From Hyphobacterium sp. SN044 (GTDB lineage Bacteria; Pseudomonadota; Alphaproteobacteria; Caulobacterales; Maricaulaceae): 64,000 bases of DNA. The stretch spans positions 1 to 64,000 of the forward strand of contig NZ_JAKKUV010000005.1 in the NCBI RefSeq assembly GCF_021864465.1. Reading direction: 5' to 3'. This document shows, one piece after another, positions 8,605-17,856 of the stretch. The notes under the pieces are model-generated. The model had not been told where the DNA came from. It ran no database searches and saw only the letters and a program-made list of their open reading frames with translations. The position numbers were made by a program, and so were the translations under genes. The first letter of the stretch is position 1. Each line of letters begins with the position of its first letter.

Positions 8605-10313
8605 CGCGCGCTGTAGACCACCTCGCCGTCGACGATGGTCATCACCGGTTCCACCGTCAGGATGTCCTCCTCCGGGATGGTCATGATGTCTTCGGAGAAG
8701 ACGGTGAAGTCCGCACGCAGGCCCACGGCGATGCGGCCCAGCTCGTCCTCGCGGAAGCTGGCATAGGCCGGCCATGCAGTGAACATGCGCAGGGCTTCCT
8801 GCCGCGTCACGGCCTGGTCCGGGTGCCATTCTTCGGTCTGGGTGCCATCCAGTGCGCGGCGCGCCACGGCGGCGTAGAATTCGATGCGCGGATCGCCGCG
8901 TTCGACCGGCGCGTCGGACCCCCCGGCGATCACCACGCCCGAATCGATCAGGTCGCGCCAGGCATAGGCGCCATCGAGACGTTCCTCGCCCAGACGGTCC
9001 GGCGCGAAGAACAGATCGCCGATGGCGTGGCTCGGCTGCATGGACGGAATGACGCCCAGTTCGGTAAAGCGGGGGATGTCGGCCGGATCGACGATCTGGG
9101 TGTGCTCGTCGCGCCAGCGCGGGTTCTCGATCGCGCGCTCTTCCGGCGGCACGGCAGCATAGGCGGCCTCGACCCAGTCGAGCAGCAGGCGATTGCCGCG
9201 GTCGCCGATGGCGTGGACATTCATCTGGACGCCGGCGCGCAGGGCTTCGGTGAAGGCCGACAGCGTCTCGTCCTCGTTCGACAGCATCAGGCCCTGGTTC
9301 GACGGTGCGTCGGAATAGGGTTCGAGCAGCGCGGCCCCGCGGCTGCCCAGCGCGCCGTCCATATACATTTTCACGGCGCGGGTGATGACGCGGCCATCGT
9401 CTGCGATGCGCGGGGTCGCGCGCGCCAACTCGGCGAGGCCGTCGGGATTGACCGAGACATAGACGCGGATCGGCAGGCGGTCCTCTTCGGCCAGCCCCTC
9501 GATCATCGCGACGTCGGAATAGGGCACGGACATGTCGTGCCCGCCGGTCCAGCCCAGGCTCGCCATGACACTCGCGCCTTCGGCATAGGTGTCGGCGCGC
9601 TCCGCGCCTTCCAGATCACCGACAAGGGCATTGGCCGGATACATGGCGGTGTCGATCAGCATGCCGGTCGGCTCGCCCGCCTCGTCGCGCAGGATGTCGC
9701 CACCCTCGGGGGCGATGCTGTCCGCCGTGATCCCGGCGCGTTCAAGTGCCAGTGAATTGGCGACGAGGGCATGACCGTCGGCCCGGGTCAGCACGACGGC
9801 ATGGTCCGGCGCGGCAGCATCGAGATCTTCGCGGTTCGGGAAGCGGCCTTCGGGCCAATGCGTTTCGATCCAGCCGCGTCCATAGAGGACCGAACCTTCG
9901 GGCAGTTCGGCGGCAGCCGCACGGACCCGGTCCTGCAGGTCGGTGATCGATTCGGTGCCTTCGAGGTTCAGCGTGCGTTCGCGCGAGCCGACACCCAGAA
10001 CGTGGACGTGGGCATCGGTAAAGCCCGGATAGAGCGCCGCACCGTCCAGTTCGACGATCTCGGTCTCCGGCCCGGCAAGAGCTTCCACGCCCGCCTCATC
10101 GCCGACATAGACGATCCGGCCATCGCGCACCGCGACCGCTTCGGCCGTCGGCACGGCGTCGTCGGCGGTGTGGATCGGACCACCGCGCACAATCATCGTC
10201 GCGTATTCGGTGGCCGGCGCTTCCGCCGTTGTTCCGGTTTCGCCGGATGTCTGCGGTTCGGACGGGGAACAGGCCGCGATCGCAGCGGCGGCCAGGACGG
10301 GCAGAAGGCGCAT
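8601..10313 (-). CDS. YtcJ-like amidohydrolase, lipoprotein
   Basis: A 570-residue exported metal-dependent hydrolase of the amidohydrolase-3 family. MRLLPVLAAAAIAAC gives a lipobox with Cys15, followed by a Thr/Glu/Ala-rich linker. The TIM-barrel metal motif GFTDAHVHVLG gives His102 and His104, and later VHAIGDRGNR, RDEHTQ and GGSDAPVERGDPR supply the other metal or base residues. The substrate is not predictable. ATG at 10313 has GAGGAA about 7 nt upstream; a longer frame reaches back across the rpmB terminator and into the rpmB coding region and is rejected. It lies downstream of rpmB on the same strand but beyond the terminator. Confidence 0.9.
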   Translation of the reverse strand: MRLLPVLAAAAIAACSPSEPQTSGETGTTAEAPATEYATMIVRGGPIHTADDAVPTAEAVAVRDGRIVYVGDEAGVEALAGPETEIVELDGAALYPGFTDAHVHVLGVGSRERTLNLEGTESITDLQDRVRAAAAELPEGSVLYGRGWIETHWPEGRFPNREDLDAAAPDHAVVLTRADGHALVANSLALERAGITADSIAPEGGDILRDEAGEPTGMLIDTAMYPANALVGDLEGAERADTYAEGASVMASLGWTGGHDMSVPYSDVAMIEGLAEEDRLPIRVYVSVNPDGLAELARATPRIADDGRVITRAVKMYMDGALGSRGAALLEPYSDAPSNQGLMLSNEDETLSAFTEALRAGVQMNVHAIGDRGNRLLLDWVEAAYAAVPPEERAIENPRWRDEHTQIVDPADIPRFTELGVIPSMQPSHAIGDLFFAPDRLGEERLDGAYAWRDLIDSGVVIAGGSDAPVERGDPRIEFYAAVARRALDGTQTEEWHPDQAVTRQEALRMFTAWPAYASFREDELGRIAVGLRADFTVFSEDIMTIPEEDILTVEPVMTIVDGEVVYSAR

Positions 10314-10375
10314 GGGAATTCCTCGGATGGCGACGGAAAATCGTGTCGGAGCGGACCCTATCGGGCGGAAGGGCA

Positions 10376-10408
10376 AAAGAAAACGCCCGCCGGAGTGCGG
10401 CGGGCGTT
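10376..10408 (-). terminator. Rho-independent terminator of rpmB
   Basis: On the minus strand AACGCCCGCCG and CGGCGGGCGTT form a perfect 11-bp stem (10398-10408 and 10382-10392) with a 5-nt loop, followed by TTTTCTTTT. It lies 31 nt after the rpmB stop and upstream of the amidohydrolase start. Confidence 0.9.
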
Positions 10409-10438
10409 CGGAACGCTGTATCAGAAGCGGGCGCGCGA

Positions 10439-10732
10439 TCAGGCCGCGGCGGCGTCCGCCTTCTTCTTCAGGGCGCGTTTCACCTTGAGGGCGCGGGTCG
10501 ACAGGTTGGCGTCGCGGGCCTTCATCAGGAAGGTGTCGAGGCCACCGACATGGTCGACCGAACGCAGCGCGCCGGCGGTGATGCGGAAGCGGTAGGACTG
10601 GCCCAGCGCTTCGGACGCAAGCGTCACGTCGCACAGGTTCGGCAGGAACCGGCGCTTCGTCTTGTTGTTCGCGTGGGACACGTTGTTACCGACCATCGGG
10701 CCGACACCGGTGAGTTCGCAGCGCCGCGACAT
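10439..10732 (-). CDS. rpmB: 50S ribosomal protein L28
   Basis: A 97-residue basic protein of the large ribosomal subunit. It starts [33 protein letters not shown], the standard L28 N-terminus, and ends in a Lys/Ala-rich tail ([14 protein letters not shown]). Length matches alphaproteobacterial L28. It has its own strong terminator downstream. The roughly 200 bp upstream, shared with the divergent secreted-protein gene, should hold its promoter, but I see no convincing -35/-10 pair. Confidence 0.97.
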   Translation of the reverse strand: MSRRCELTGVGPMVGNNVSHANNKTKRRFLPNLCDVTLASEALGQSYRFRITAGALRSVDHVGGLDTFLMKARDANLSTRALKVKRALKKKADAAAA

Positions 10733-10935
10733 GACTGACTTCCCTTATCTCGCAAAATTCTACGCCGGTTCCGACGGGGGGACGGCGCGGGAGCGGGCGA
10801 GATAGCCAAGAGCGCCCCTCCCGTCAAGCATTGTCGCAGTTCTGCGCCGTTCATCTTGCAGACGGGTTCGATGATATATTACCTGCAACGGGCCGGGGGC
10901 GGTGCCGAGAAGACGAGGCAGGAGTGTCTATCCCC

Positions 10936-11733
10936 ATGCGTGCAGTAATCCATGCCCTGACCGCCCTGGCGTTCAGTTTCGGCCTCGCCGGCGCTGATGA
11001 GGCCGCTGTTCCGGCCCGCGAGCCGCTGCGGATCAATGCCGAATTTTCCGGTTCGGTCCTGATCTTCCAGGTCGCAAACATCCGCGTGTCGAGCGAAATC
11101 GCCGACGACACCTATTCCGCCAATGCGCGATTCCGCGCCGCGGGCCTGGCCGCGCTCTTCTCCGACGCCGATATCGAGGCGGGGGTCAGCGGCTACAACG
11201 AGGGTGCGCACCTCCAGCCCTGGCAGTACCAGCACCGCAATCACGCCAGTTCGAAGAACCGGGTGATCGAAATCACCTTCCCGGAACGCGTGGCCGAACC
11301 CAATATCAACCCGCCCTTCGGTTCGATGGGCGAACCGCCCGCCAGCGCGGAACAGCGCACCGGCGCGATCGATCCGCTGACGGGCATGATCTCGATGGCC
11401 GTGAACTACCGCTCCAATGGCGGCGAGCCTTGCACCGGCCGCATCCCGGTGTTCGACGGCAAGGCGCGCTACAATCTGCGCCTGGAACGCCAGGGCACGG
11501 ACAGCGTCCGCAATCGCGGCTATCGCGGCGAGGCGATCGTGTGCAACGCCTATTACGAGCCGATTGCGGGATACGACCCGGAAGACCAGCCGACCGCGGA
11601 AGACATCGCCGAACCGGTGACGCTGTGGCTTGCACCCTTTGCCGACGGTCAGGTGTATTTTCCGGTGCGTATCCGCGCGAATGCCGGATTCGGCGGCATC
11701 ACGGTCGAGGCGCGCTCGATTTCCATCGAATAG
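10936..11733 (+). CDS. Secreted protein of unknown function
   Basis: A 265-residue protein with a signal peptide (MRAVIHALTALAFSFGLAGADEA, likely cut near residue 20-22). No membrane segment follows, and the mature part looks beta-rich, with NAEFSGSVLIFQVANIRVSSEI early and FPVRIRANAGFGGITVEARSI near the end. A CAGGAG sequence 11-12 nt upstream is a somewhat distant ribosome site; an in-frame GTG at 10924 is the alternative start. The gene stands 50 nt before the helicase gene on the same strand and could be its operon leader, but nothing links the products. I do not recognise the family. Confidence 0.7.
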   Translation: MRAVIHALTALAFSFGLAGADEAAVPAREPLRINAEFSGSVLIFQVANIRVSSEIADDTYSANARFRAAGLAALFSDADIEAGVSGYNEGAHLQPWQYQHRNHASSKNRVIEITFPERVAEPNINPPFGSMGEPPASAEQRTGAIDPLTGMISMAVNYRSNGGEPCTGRIPVFDGKARYNLRLERQGTDSVRNRGYRGEAIVCNAYYEPIAGYDPEDQPTAEDIAEPVTLWLAPFADGQVYFPVRIRANAGFGGITVEARSISIE

Positions 11734-11783
11734 CGCCTCGCGGCCTCGCACCTGTCGCACACGCGGTCTATGTGTGAGCCATC

Positions 11784-14354
11784 ATGTCTGCCTATTCCGC
11801 ACTGACCGCGGTCCTCGGACCGACCAATACCGGCAAGACCCACCTCGCCGTGGAGCGCATGATGGCGCGTTCCTCGGGCATGATCGGCCTGCCGTTGCGC
11901 CTGTTGGCGCGGGAAATCTACGACCGGGTGGTCAAGGCCAAGGGCGTTCATGCCGCTGCCCTGATCACCGGCGAGGAAAAGATCGCCCCGCCGACCGCGC
12001 GCTATTTCATCTGCACCGTCGAATCGATGCCGCTCGACATGCGCGTCGCCTTCGTGGCGATCGACGAGGTGCAGCTGGCCGCCGACCCGGACCGCGGGCA
12101 TGTCTTCACCGACCGCCTCCTGCACATGCGCGGCACGGAAGAGACGATGCTGCTGGGCGCATCGACGGTGGAAGGACTGATCCGCCGCCTCGTCCCCGAT
12201 GCCGAGATCCTGCAGCGCGAGCGTTTCTCGACGTTGCGCTATGCCGGGCCGGCGAAGATCACCAAGCTGCCGCGGCGCTCGGCCATCGTCGCCTTCTCCG
12301 GTGAGAGCGTCTACGCCATCGCCGAACTGTTGCGCCGCCAGCGCGGGGGCGCGGCCGTGGTGCTCGGCGCACTCAGTCCGCGCACGCGCAATGCCCAGGT
12401 CGCGCTCTACCAGTCCGGCGAGGTCGACTATCTCGTCGCGACGGACGCGATCGGCATGGGTCTGAACATGGATGTCGACCATGTCGCCTTTGCCGAGATC
12501 ACCAAGTTCGACGGGCATCGCCGCCGCAAGCTGACCCCGGCAGAGCTGGGTCAGATCGCCGGACGCGCGGGCCGGTTCCGCGATGACGGCACGTTCGGCG
12601 AGACGTCCGATGTGCGCCCGCTGGAAGGCGAGGTGGTCGAGGCGCTGGAGAACCACGAATTCGCGCGGCTGGAAAAGCTGTCCTGGCGCAACAGCGATCT
12701 TGACCTCCGCTCGCTCGACCGCCTGTTCGCCTCGCTTCGCCGCCCCTCGCCCGATCCGGCGCTGGAACGCGTGCGCGGCGCGGAGGACGAAAAAGTTCTC
12801 GACATCCTGGCCGCCGATCCGGATGTGCGCCGTTACGCCTCCACCCCGCGCGGTGTGGAAATGGTCTGGGACGCCTGCCGCATTCCCGACTTCCGCAAGA
12901 TCACGATCGACGCGCACGCGCGCCTGGTGCGGCAGATCCTCGACCATCTGATGAGCCCGAACGCGCGCATCCCGTCGGACTTCATGGCGCGGCAGCTCGA
13001 CCGGCTCGACCGGGTCGAGGGCGATGTCGATATCCTCTCCCAGCGACTCGCGCATGTGCGCACCTGGGCCTATGTCAGCCACCGCACCGACTGGAGTGAA
13101 GACGCCCATCTGTGGCGCGACCGGGCGCGGGAGGTGGAAGACCGCCTGTCCGACGCGCTGCACGAAAGATTGACCCAGCGCTTCGTCGATCGGCGCACCA
13201 GCGCGCTGATCCGCGGCCTGCGCGAGGACAAGGAATTGCTGGCCGGTGTGACACCCGACGGACGGGTGACGGTGGAAGGCCATGAGGTCGGCCATCTTGA
13301 AGGATTGAAATTCCTGCCGGACATTTCCGGCGGAGCGCTTGAAGCGCGCGCCCTGCGGCAGGCCGCCGACCGGGCGCTGAGACCTGAAATGAACCGGAGA
13401 CTGGGACGATTGACCAAGGCCGAAGACACCACGCTGAGCATCACCGCGGACGGACGCATCCTCGATGGTGAGACGCCGGTCGCCCTCCTGGTGGCGGGCG
13501 ACACGCTATTGAAGCCGGGCGTAAAGCTGATCGGCGGCGAGCTGGGCTCGGCGGAAGCTCGGGAACGGGCAATGCGCCGGCTCGACGCCTTCGTTCAGGG
13601 CGAGATCGCCGCGAAGCTGGCGCCGCTGCTGGCGCTGCCCGCCGCTGCGGCCGAGGGCAAGGTGACCGGCATGGCGCGCGGCATCGCGCACCGCCTGGAA
13701 GAAGCTGGCGGCTGCGTGGCCCGCGCCGACGTGCTGACCGAGGTGCGCGCCCTGTCTCCCGTGGAACGCCGCCAGCTGCGCAGTCTCGGCGTGCGGATCG
13801 GCGAGCATGTCCTCTTCATGCCGGCGCTGACCAAGCCGGCTGCGGCAAGCCTCGCCTCTCTCCTGCGCGCGACGGCGCGCGGCGACGGGCATGCGCCCTT
13901 CCTGCCCGGACCGGGTCTCGTCAGCGTGCCGGCGGAAGAGGGTCGGGCGGCAGGCGACTATGCCGCTGCGGGCTTCCACCGCTGCGGGCCGCTGGCGGTG
14001 CGCGTCGACATGCTGGAACGTCTTGCCGACCTGATCCGAGAGGGCCGCGCCGCCAAGGACGGACACGGCTTCGCGATGACGGCGGACATGACCTCCATCC
14101 TCGGCTGTTCGGTCGCCGATTTGCGCGGCGTGCTGAACGCGCTCGGCTATCGCCGCATCCAGACCGGGCCGGACCCGGAAAAGGCCGAGGGCGAACGCTG
14201 GGCCGTGCGCGTTCGCAAGCACCGCGCGCAGGAACCTGCGCCAGTGAAGGTCGATCCCGACAGCCCGTTTGCCGCCCTTGCCGCGCTCGCCCGCCCGGCG
14301 CCGGAGCCGGCTGCACGGCGAAAGCCGCGCCGCGCCAAGAAGGCGCGCAAATGA
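11784..14354 (+). CDS. SUV3-like (MgpS-type) DEAD/DExH RNA helicase
   Basis: An 856-residue superfamily 2 helicase. Walker A is GPTNTGKT (12-19), motif II is DEVQ (94-97), and motif VI is QIAGRAGR (257-264). The second RecA domain begins around IVAFSGESVYAIAELL. After the core comes a long helical C-terminal region ending in a basic KPRRAKKARK tail. The N-terminus resembles mitochondrial SUV3, which unwinds RNA for the degradosome; an RNA-processing role is therefore likely. It is followed by an S4 RNA-binding protein with a 4-nt ATGA overlap, then TerB and fdxA, an arrangement I associate with alphaproteobacteria. Confidence 0.93.
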   Translation: MSAYSALTAVLGPTNTGKTHLAVERMMARSSGMIGLPLRLLAREIYDRVVKAKGVHAAALITGEEKIAPPTARYFICTVESMPLDMRVAFVAIDEVQLAADPDRGHVFTDRLLHMRGTEETMLLGASTVEGLIRRLVPDAEILQRERFSTLRYAGPAKITKLPRRSAIVAFSGESVYAIAELLRRQRGGAAVVLGALSPRTRNAQVALYQSGEVDYLVATDAIGMGLNMDVDHVAFAEITKFDGHRRRKLTPAELGQIAGRAGRFRDDGTFGETSDVRPLEGEVVEALENHEFARLEKLSWRNSDLDLRSLDRLFASLRRPSPDPALERVRGAEDEKVLDILAADPDVRRYASTPRGVEMVWDACRIPDFRKITIDAHARLVRQILDHLMSPNARIPSDFMARQLDRLDRVEGDVDILSQRLAHVRTWAYVSHRTDWSEDAHLWRDRAREVEDRLSDALHERLTQRFVDRRTSALIRGLREDKELLAGVTPDGRVTVEGHEVGHLEGLKFLPDISGGALEARALRQAADRALRPEMNRRLGRLTKAEDTTLSITADGRILDGETPVALLVAGDTLLKPGVKLIGGELGSAEARERAMRRLDAFVQGEIAAKLAPLLALPAAAAEGKVTGMARGIAHRLEEAGGCVARADVLTEVRALSPVERRQLRSLGVRIGEHVLFMPALTKPAAASLASLLRATARGDGHAPFLPGPGLVSVPAEEGRAAGDYAAAGFHRCGPLAVRVDMLERLADLIREGRAAKDGHGFAMTADMTSILGCSVADLRGVLNALGYRRIQTGPDPEKAEGERWAVRVRKHRAQEPAPVKVDPDSPFAALAALARPAPEPAARRKPRRAKKARK

Positions 14355-14653
14355 GCGAGGCGGCGGGCGTGCGCGTCGATGTCTGGCTGTGGCGCGCCCG
14401 CTTCTTCAAGTCGCGCTCGAAGGCGACCCGCTTCGTGGATACCGGTTCGGTGCGCCTTGGCCGGGCCGGACAAACCGCTCGGATCGAGAAAGCCTCGGTG
14501 CTGGTGATGCCGGGCGATGTGCTCACCCTGTCCCTGCATTCCGGCGTCTGCCAGGTTCGGATTGCCAGCCTCGGCGTGCGCCGGGGCCCGCCGGCCGAAG
14601 CGCGCGCGCTTTACGAGACCACACTGCCCGGCGTAGGAGAGGCGCATGCTTGA
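14351..14653 (+). CDS. S4-domain RNA-binding protein (Hsp15/HslR-like)
   Basis: A 100-residue protein. The S4 fold is visible in RVDVWLWRARFFKSRSKATRFVDTGSVRLG (about residues 8-37), followed by a second strand set with VLVMPGDVLTLSLHSG. Hsp15-type proteins bind stalled 50S subunits carrying nascent chains. It overlaps the helicase stop by 4 nt and the TerB start by 8 nt, so the three are translationally coupled, consistent with RNA or ribosome work. It lacks the long basic tail of E. coli Hsp15, so the precise role is open. Confidence 0.92.
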   Translation: MSEAAGVRVDVWLWRARFFKSRSKATRFVDTGSVRLGRAGQTARIEKASVLVMPGDVLTLSLHSGVCQVRIASLGVRRGPPAEARALYETTLPGVGEAHA

Positions 14654-15095
14654 TGCCCTGAAACGCCTGTTCGCCGCCGAGCGGCCGAAATCCCACCCGG
14701 AACTCGACCCGCAGGTGGCCGCCGCCGCGCTGCTGGTCGAAGCCGCACTGGCCGACGGCGTCTATGCACAGATCGAGGAGAAGCAGATCCGCGCCATCCT
14801 GATGGCGACCTTCGAACTGGACGAGGCAGCAGCCGAACGCATCCACAACGAGGCCGAGGATCTGGCCGAGACCGCGGTCGACCACTACAGGTTCACCAAG
14901 GTGGTGAAGGCCTGCCTGCCGAAAGCGCAGCGCGTGTCGCTGATCGAGCATCTCTGGGCCGTCGCCCTGTCGGACGGCGAAAAATCGCCCTTCGAGGAAA
15001 GCTTCATCCGCACGGTCGCGCCGCTGCTGGCGGTCGATGACCGCGAGCGCGTCTTCGCCCGGTCGCGCGCAGAGGCCGCAGCCCGCAAGCGTTGA
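14646..15095 (+). CDS. TerB family tellurite-resistance-like protein
   Basis: A 149-residue all-helical protein. The TerB/DUF533-like signature is seen as AALLVEAALADGVYAQIEEKQIRAIL (about 28-53) and HLWAVALSDGEKSPFEESFIRTVAPLLAV (about 102-130), with paired acidic residues that in TerB bind divalent metal. Many genomes carry such proteins with no link to tellurite. It overlaps the S4 gene by 8 nt and precedes fdxA by 65 nt. The function in this cluster is unknown. Confidence 0.88.
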   Translation: MLDALKRLFAAERPKSHPELDPQVAAAALLVEAALADGVYAQIEEKQIRAILMATFELDEAAAERIHNEAEDLAETAVDHYRFTKVVKACLPKAQRVSLIEHLWAVALSDGEKSPFEESFIRTVAPLLAVDDRERVFARSRAEAAARKR

Positions 15096-15160
15096 CAAAG
15101 CGGCGCTGTCGGCACATGTCCGGCGCGATCTGATCACCTGCCCCGCGTGAAGAATCTGCG

Positions 15161-15502
15161 ATGACCTATATCGTCACCGACGCCTGCGTGCGCTGCAAAT
15201 ACATGGACTGCGTGGAAGTCTGCCCCGTGGACTGCTTCTACGAGGGCGAGAACTTTCTCGTCATCCATCCCGACGAGTGCATCGATTGCGGTGTGTGCGA
15301 GCCGGAATGCCCGGTCGAGGCGATCAAGCCCGACACCGAGGACGACGCCGACGGCAAGTGGCTGGAGATCAACTCGAAATACTCGAAGGTCTGGCCGAAC
15401 ATCACGCAGATCGGGGAACGCCCCGCCGACGCCGACGAAATGGCGAAGGAGACGGGCAAGTTCGAGAAATACTTCTCCGAAAAGCCCGGCAAGGGCGACT
15501 AG
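15161..15502 (+). CDS. fdxA: 7Fe ferredoxin FdxA
   Basis: A 113-residue seven-iron ferredoxin. The first motif has Cys9, Cys12, Cys17 and Cys21-Pro; the second has Cys40, Cys43, Cys46 and Cys50-Pro. In the Azotobacter FdI family the 3Fe-4S cluster takes the equivalents of Cys9, Cys17 and Cys50, and the 4Fe-4S cluster those of Cys21, Cys40, Cys43 and Cys46. A C-terminal extension of about 50 residues wraps the domain, as usual. It is a cytoplasmic electron carrier whose partner is not shown here. In relatives carD often follows directly; in this window carD is about 9.8 kb away. Confidence 0.96.
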   Translation: MTYIVTDACVRCKYMDCVEVCPVDCFYEGENFLVIHPDECIDCGVCEPECPVEAIKPDTEDDADGKWLEINSKYSKVWPNITQIGERPADADEMAKETGKFEKYFSEKPGKGD

Positions 15503-15523
15503 GGCAGCGCCCTCACCGTCCCG

Positions 15524-16321
15524 TCAGATCGGGCGGCCGTGATTGGCCTCCAGCAGGAAGCGGCGCATCTTGCGCATGCCGGACAGCCAACGGTCGCGAT
15601 CACCGGACTTGCGGGCATAGTGCTCGCCGGTCGCCTTGTGGGTCAGGATCAGGAACTGGCCCGCCTCGATGGCGCTCAGCGTGATCTCGGCGGCCTCGTC
15701 GGCCTCGATGATGCCGTCCATCTGCTTCATGGCCTCGGGCAGAAGCGCGGTCATGTTCGACTTCACATATTGCGGGCAGAGGACGTGGGCACTGATGCCC
15801 TCATCGCCATGGGTGATGGCGATGCTTTCCGCCAGCGACAGCGCCGCGGCCTTGGTCGCGGAATAGGCGGCATCGCCAATCTGGTTGAGGACGCCGGCCG
15901 CCGAGGCGGTGATCAGGAAGACGCCCTTGCCGCGCTTCGCCATGCCGGGGATGACGTGACGGGCGGCATAGACGCTGCCCATGACGTTGATCGCCCACTG
16001 CTTCTCCCAGATTGCATTGGGGGCGCTGGCGGCCTGCCACAGCGGACCGTCGGAATAGCCCACGCCGGCGTTGGAGAAATAAACGTCGACCGGGCCCATT
16101 TCGCGCTCGACCGTGTTGAGGAAGTTTGCGACCTGGCCCTCGTCGGAGACATCGACCCGCCGGCCGATCCCGCCGCAGGCCTGAGCGACGGTCTCCGCGC
16201 CCGCGCCGTCGAGATCGCACACGGCGACGCGCGCACCGCGCTTGTGAAGCCCCTCGGCGAGCGCCTTGCCGATGCCGGATGCGCCGCCCGTGACGATGGC
16301 GATCGTGCCGTTGAAGTCCAT
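15524..16321 (-). CDS. Short-chain dehydrogenase/reductase (SDR)
   Basis: A 265-residue classical SDR. The cofactor glycine motif TGGASGIG is at residues 11-18, FSNAGVGYS follows near 81-90, and the catalytic YSATK comes after a serine in ITASAAGV. An Asp after the second strand (VAVCDLDG) favours NAD(H) over NADP(H). The substrate is unknown. It converges on fdxA, with 21 bp between the stops, and its start lies 20 nt downstream of the tRNA-Arg gene on the same strand. Confidence 0.92.
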   Translation of the reverse strand: MDFNGTIAIVTGGASGIGKALAEGLHKRGARVAVCDLDGAGAETVAQACGGIGRRVDVSDEGQVANFLNTVEREMGPVDVYFSNAGVGYSDGPLWQAASAPNAIWEKQWAINVMGSVYAARHVIPGMAKRGKGVFLITASAAGVLNQIGDAAYSATKAAALSLAESIAITHGDEGISAHVLCPQYVKSNMTALLPEAMKQMDGIIEADEAAEITLSAIEAGQFLILTHKATGEHYARKSGDRDRWLSGMRKMRRFLLEANHGRPI

Positions 16322-16341
16322 GTCCCCGTCCCCTTTTAACG

Positions 16342-16418
<77 letters not shown>

Positions 16419-16520
16419 GCATGGGTGTCTTCTGATAGATTGGCGAATTGCTTACAAGTCTCGTTACTGGCTTGTGTCGCATCCGGGCGTGGGTCCCGCT
16501 TCGTTGACCGGTCGAAGGGC

Positions 16521-16539
16521 CAACGATATCATATCGTTG
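16521..16539. promoter_or_regulatory. Perfect 19-bp palindrome upstream of a membrane-protein gene
   Basis: CAACGATATCATATCGTTG consists of two perfect 9-bp arms around one central base. It lies 22 nt before the preferred start of the next gene and about 100 bp from the tRNA-Arg 5' end. Its AT content contrasts with the surrounding DNA. It looks like an operator for a dimeric regulator, possibly of that gene; no regulator gene is adjacent. Confidence 0.55.
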
Positions 16540-16561
16540 TGTTGAAATGGGGGGGGTATTG

Positions 16562-17005
16562 ATGCTCGTAATTGGTCCAATTGGTCTCATCCTGATTGTT
16601 GCAGCCGTGTTCTTTTCTGGTGTCGCATCAGGCGGCAATCAAAGGCTCAGATCCGCATTCGACATTGAAGCGGCAAGATGGGAGCGGCAGCATGGATCGC
16701 CGTATCCTTATGCGTTCGCCGAGTTAGCTGCCCTCGCAAACAAGTATAATATGCGCACCCTTCGGCGCTTTTTGATTAATTGCGTATTATTCGTTCTCGC
16801 GATTGTCGCTCTCGGCTGGGCCGCTGATCAATATGAAGCGGGGCGCGCATCTTTCTATTCCGAACGTGAAAGCAACCAGCTTCCCTGGGCCATTCTTGGC
16901 GGCTTTTTGGCACTCGTGAGTCTTGTTCTCTTCGTTCGTTTCTTTTTCCTTGGTCGTGCCCCCAAGGCGCCCGAACTCATGCGTGAACTCGAAACAACGC
17001 AGTAA
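16562..17005 (+). CDS. Small membrane protein of unknown function, AT-richer
   Basis: A 147-residue protein with three likely membrane segments: an N-terminal one (MLVIGPIGLILIVAAVFFSGV), a central one (FLINCVLFVLAIVALGWAA) and one near the C-terminus (WAILGGFLALVSLVLFVRFFFL). I prefer ATG 16562 because the G run at 16549-16556 can serve as a ribosome site; ATG 16547, five codons upstream, is the alternative. Base composition is clearly AT-richer than the neighbours, and the gene sits beside a tRNA, both compatible with recent acquisition. No family is recognised. Confidence 0.7.
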   Translation: MLVIGPIGLILIVAAVFFSGVASGGNQRLRSAFDIEAARWERQHGSPYPYAFAELAALANKYNMRTLRRFLINCVLFVLAIVALGWAADQYEAGRASFYSERESNQLPWAILGGFLALVSLVLFVRFFFLGRAPKAPELMRELETTQ

Positions 17006-17053
17006 CGCTCGACCCCGAGCCGGGCGCTGACGTCCCGGATCGCGCGCTGGGGG

Positions 17054-17656
17054 CTAGAGGCCAATCATCCCGGCGAGCGGCGAGAATCTGACGAGGACGA
17101 AGCCGGCGACTGCGCAGAGCGCGTAGGCGAGCAGCATCAGCGCACCATCCCGCGCCATCAGCGCGAGACCGATGACGCTGATCGCCACGCCCGGTATCGC
17201 CACGGCGAAGGGCACGAGTTCGAGCGGGATCAGCGCGAGCGACAACAGGGTCACCAACACCGCAGCGGCGTAGCGGGCGGTTCCGCCCGTCGCCCATTCG
17301 AGCCGCTCGGTGACCATATGGTCGATCGCCGAGAGCACCGATTCCGACTTCTCGTGCGCCTTGCGGATCTTGTCCTTCTTGATGGATCGATCCGCGATGA
17401 AGCCAGGCAGCCAGACATGCTTTCGTCCCAACAGCATCTGGACGGAAAACAGGATGATCACGGCGCCAACCGCCGCGGGAACGCCGGGAATGGCGCCCAT
17501 GGGCGGAATCACGGCGATCAGCCCGAGCAGCAGCAGGATCGGCCCGAAGGACCGGTCCCCATAGAGATCGAGAATATCGGCGATCTTCACCTGATCGCCC
17601 TCGGCGGCTTCGGCCGCCTTGTCGAGCACGTCTTCGAGCGGATGTTCGCGGTCCAT
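17054..17656 (-). CDS. ExoD family membrane protein, copy 1
   Basis: A 200-residue protein matching the exopolysaccharide synthesis ExoD family (PF06055). A short cytoplasmic lead (LEDVLDKAAEAAEGDQVKIADILDLYGDRSFG) is followed by about four to five hydrophobic segments, with the characteristic GLIAVIPPMGAIPGVPAAVGAVIILFSVQML turn. Rhizobial ExoD affects exopolysaccharide and alkali tolerance; the mechanism is not known. ATG at 17656 is chosen because the in-frame extension upstream does not resemble the family. A GCGGGACGTCCCGC palindrome (17693-17706) lies 37 nt upstream. A paralogue is at 37004-37654. Confidence 0.9.
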   Translation of the reverse strand: MDREHPLEDVLDKAAEAAEGDQVKIADILDLYGDRSFGPILLLLGLIAVIPPMGAIPGVPAAVGAVIILFSVQMLLGRKHVWLPGFIADRSIKKDKIRKAHEKSESVLSAIDHMVTERLEWATGGTARYAAAVLVTLLSLALIPLELVPFAVAIPGVAISVIGLALMARDGALMLLAYALCAVAGFVLVRFSPLAGMIGL

Positions 17657-17856
17657 TTCGTTCTTCGCCCGGGTGGCTGGCGTCCACGTAACGCGGGACG
17701 TCCCGCTTCGTTCATCACAGGTACTGAACCGGACCGCCCGCAATCCGACGTTTTCCCGCAAGACGCGATCAACCCTGTCACATACTCTTTTGTTAGGCGT
17801 GCGCGAGAAATGCGCTAGGCTTTCACGATACCGGTATTTGCGACGGGGATAGAGGG

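Noticed and set aside
14646-15095. Tellurite resistance locus
   Set aside because: TerB-like proteins are common outside ter operons, and no terC, terD or terZ gene accompanies this one.
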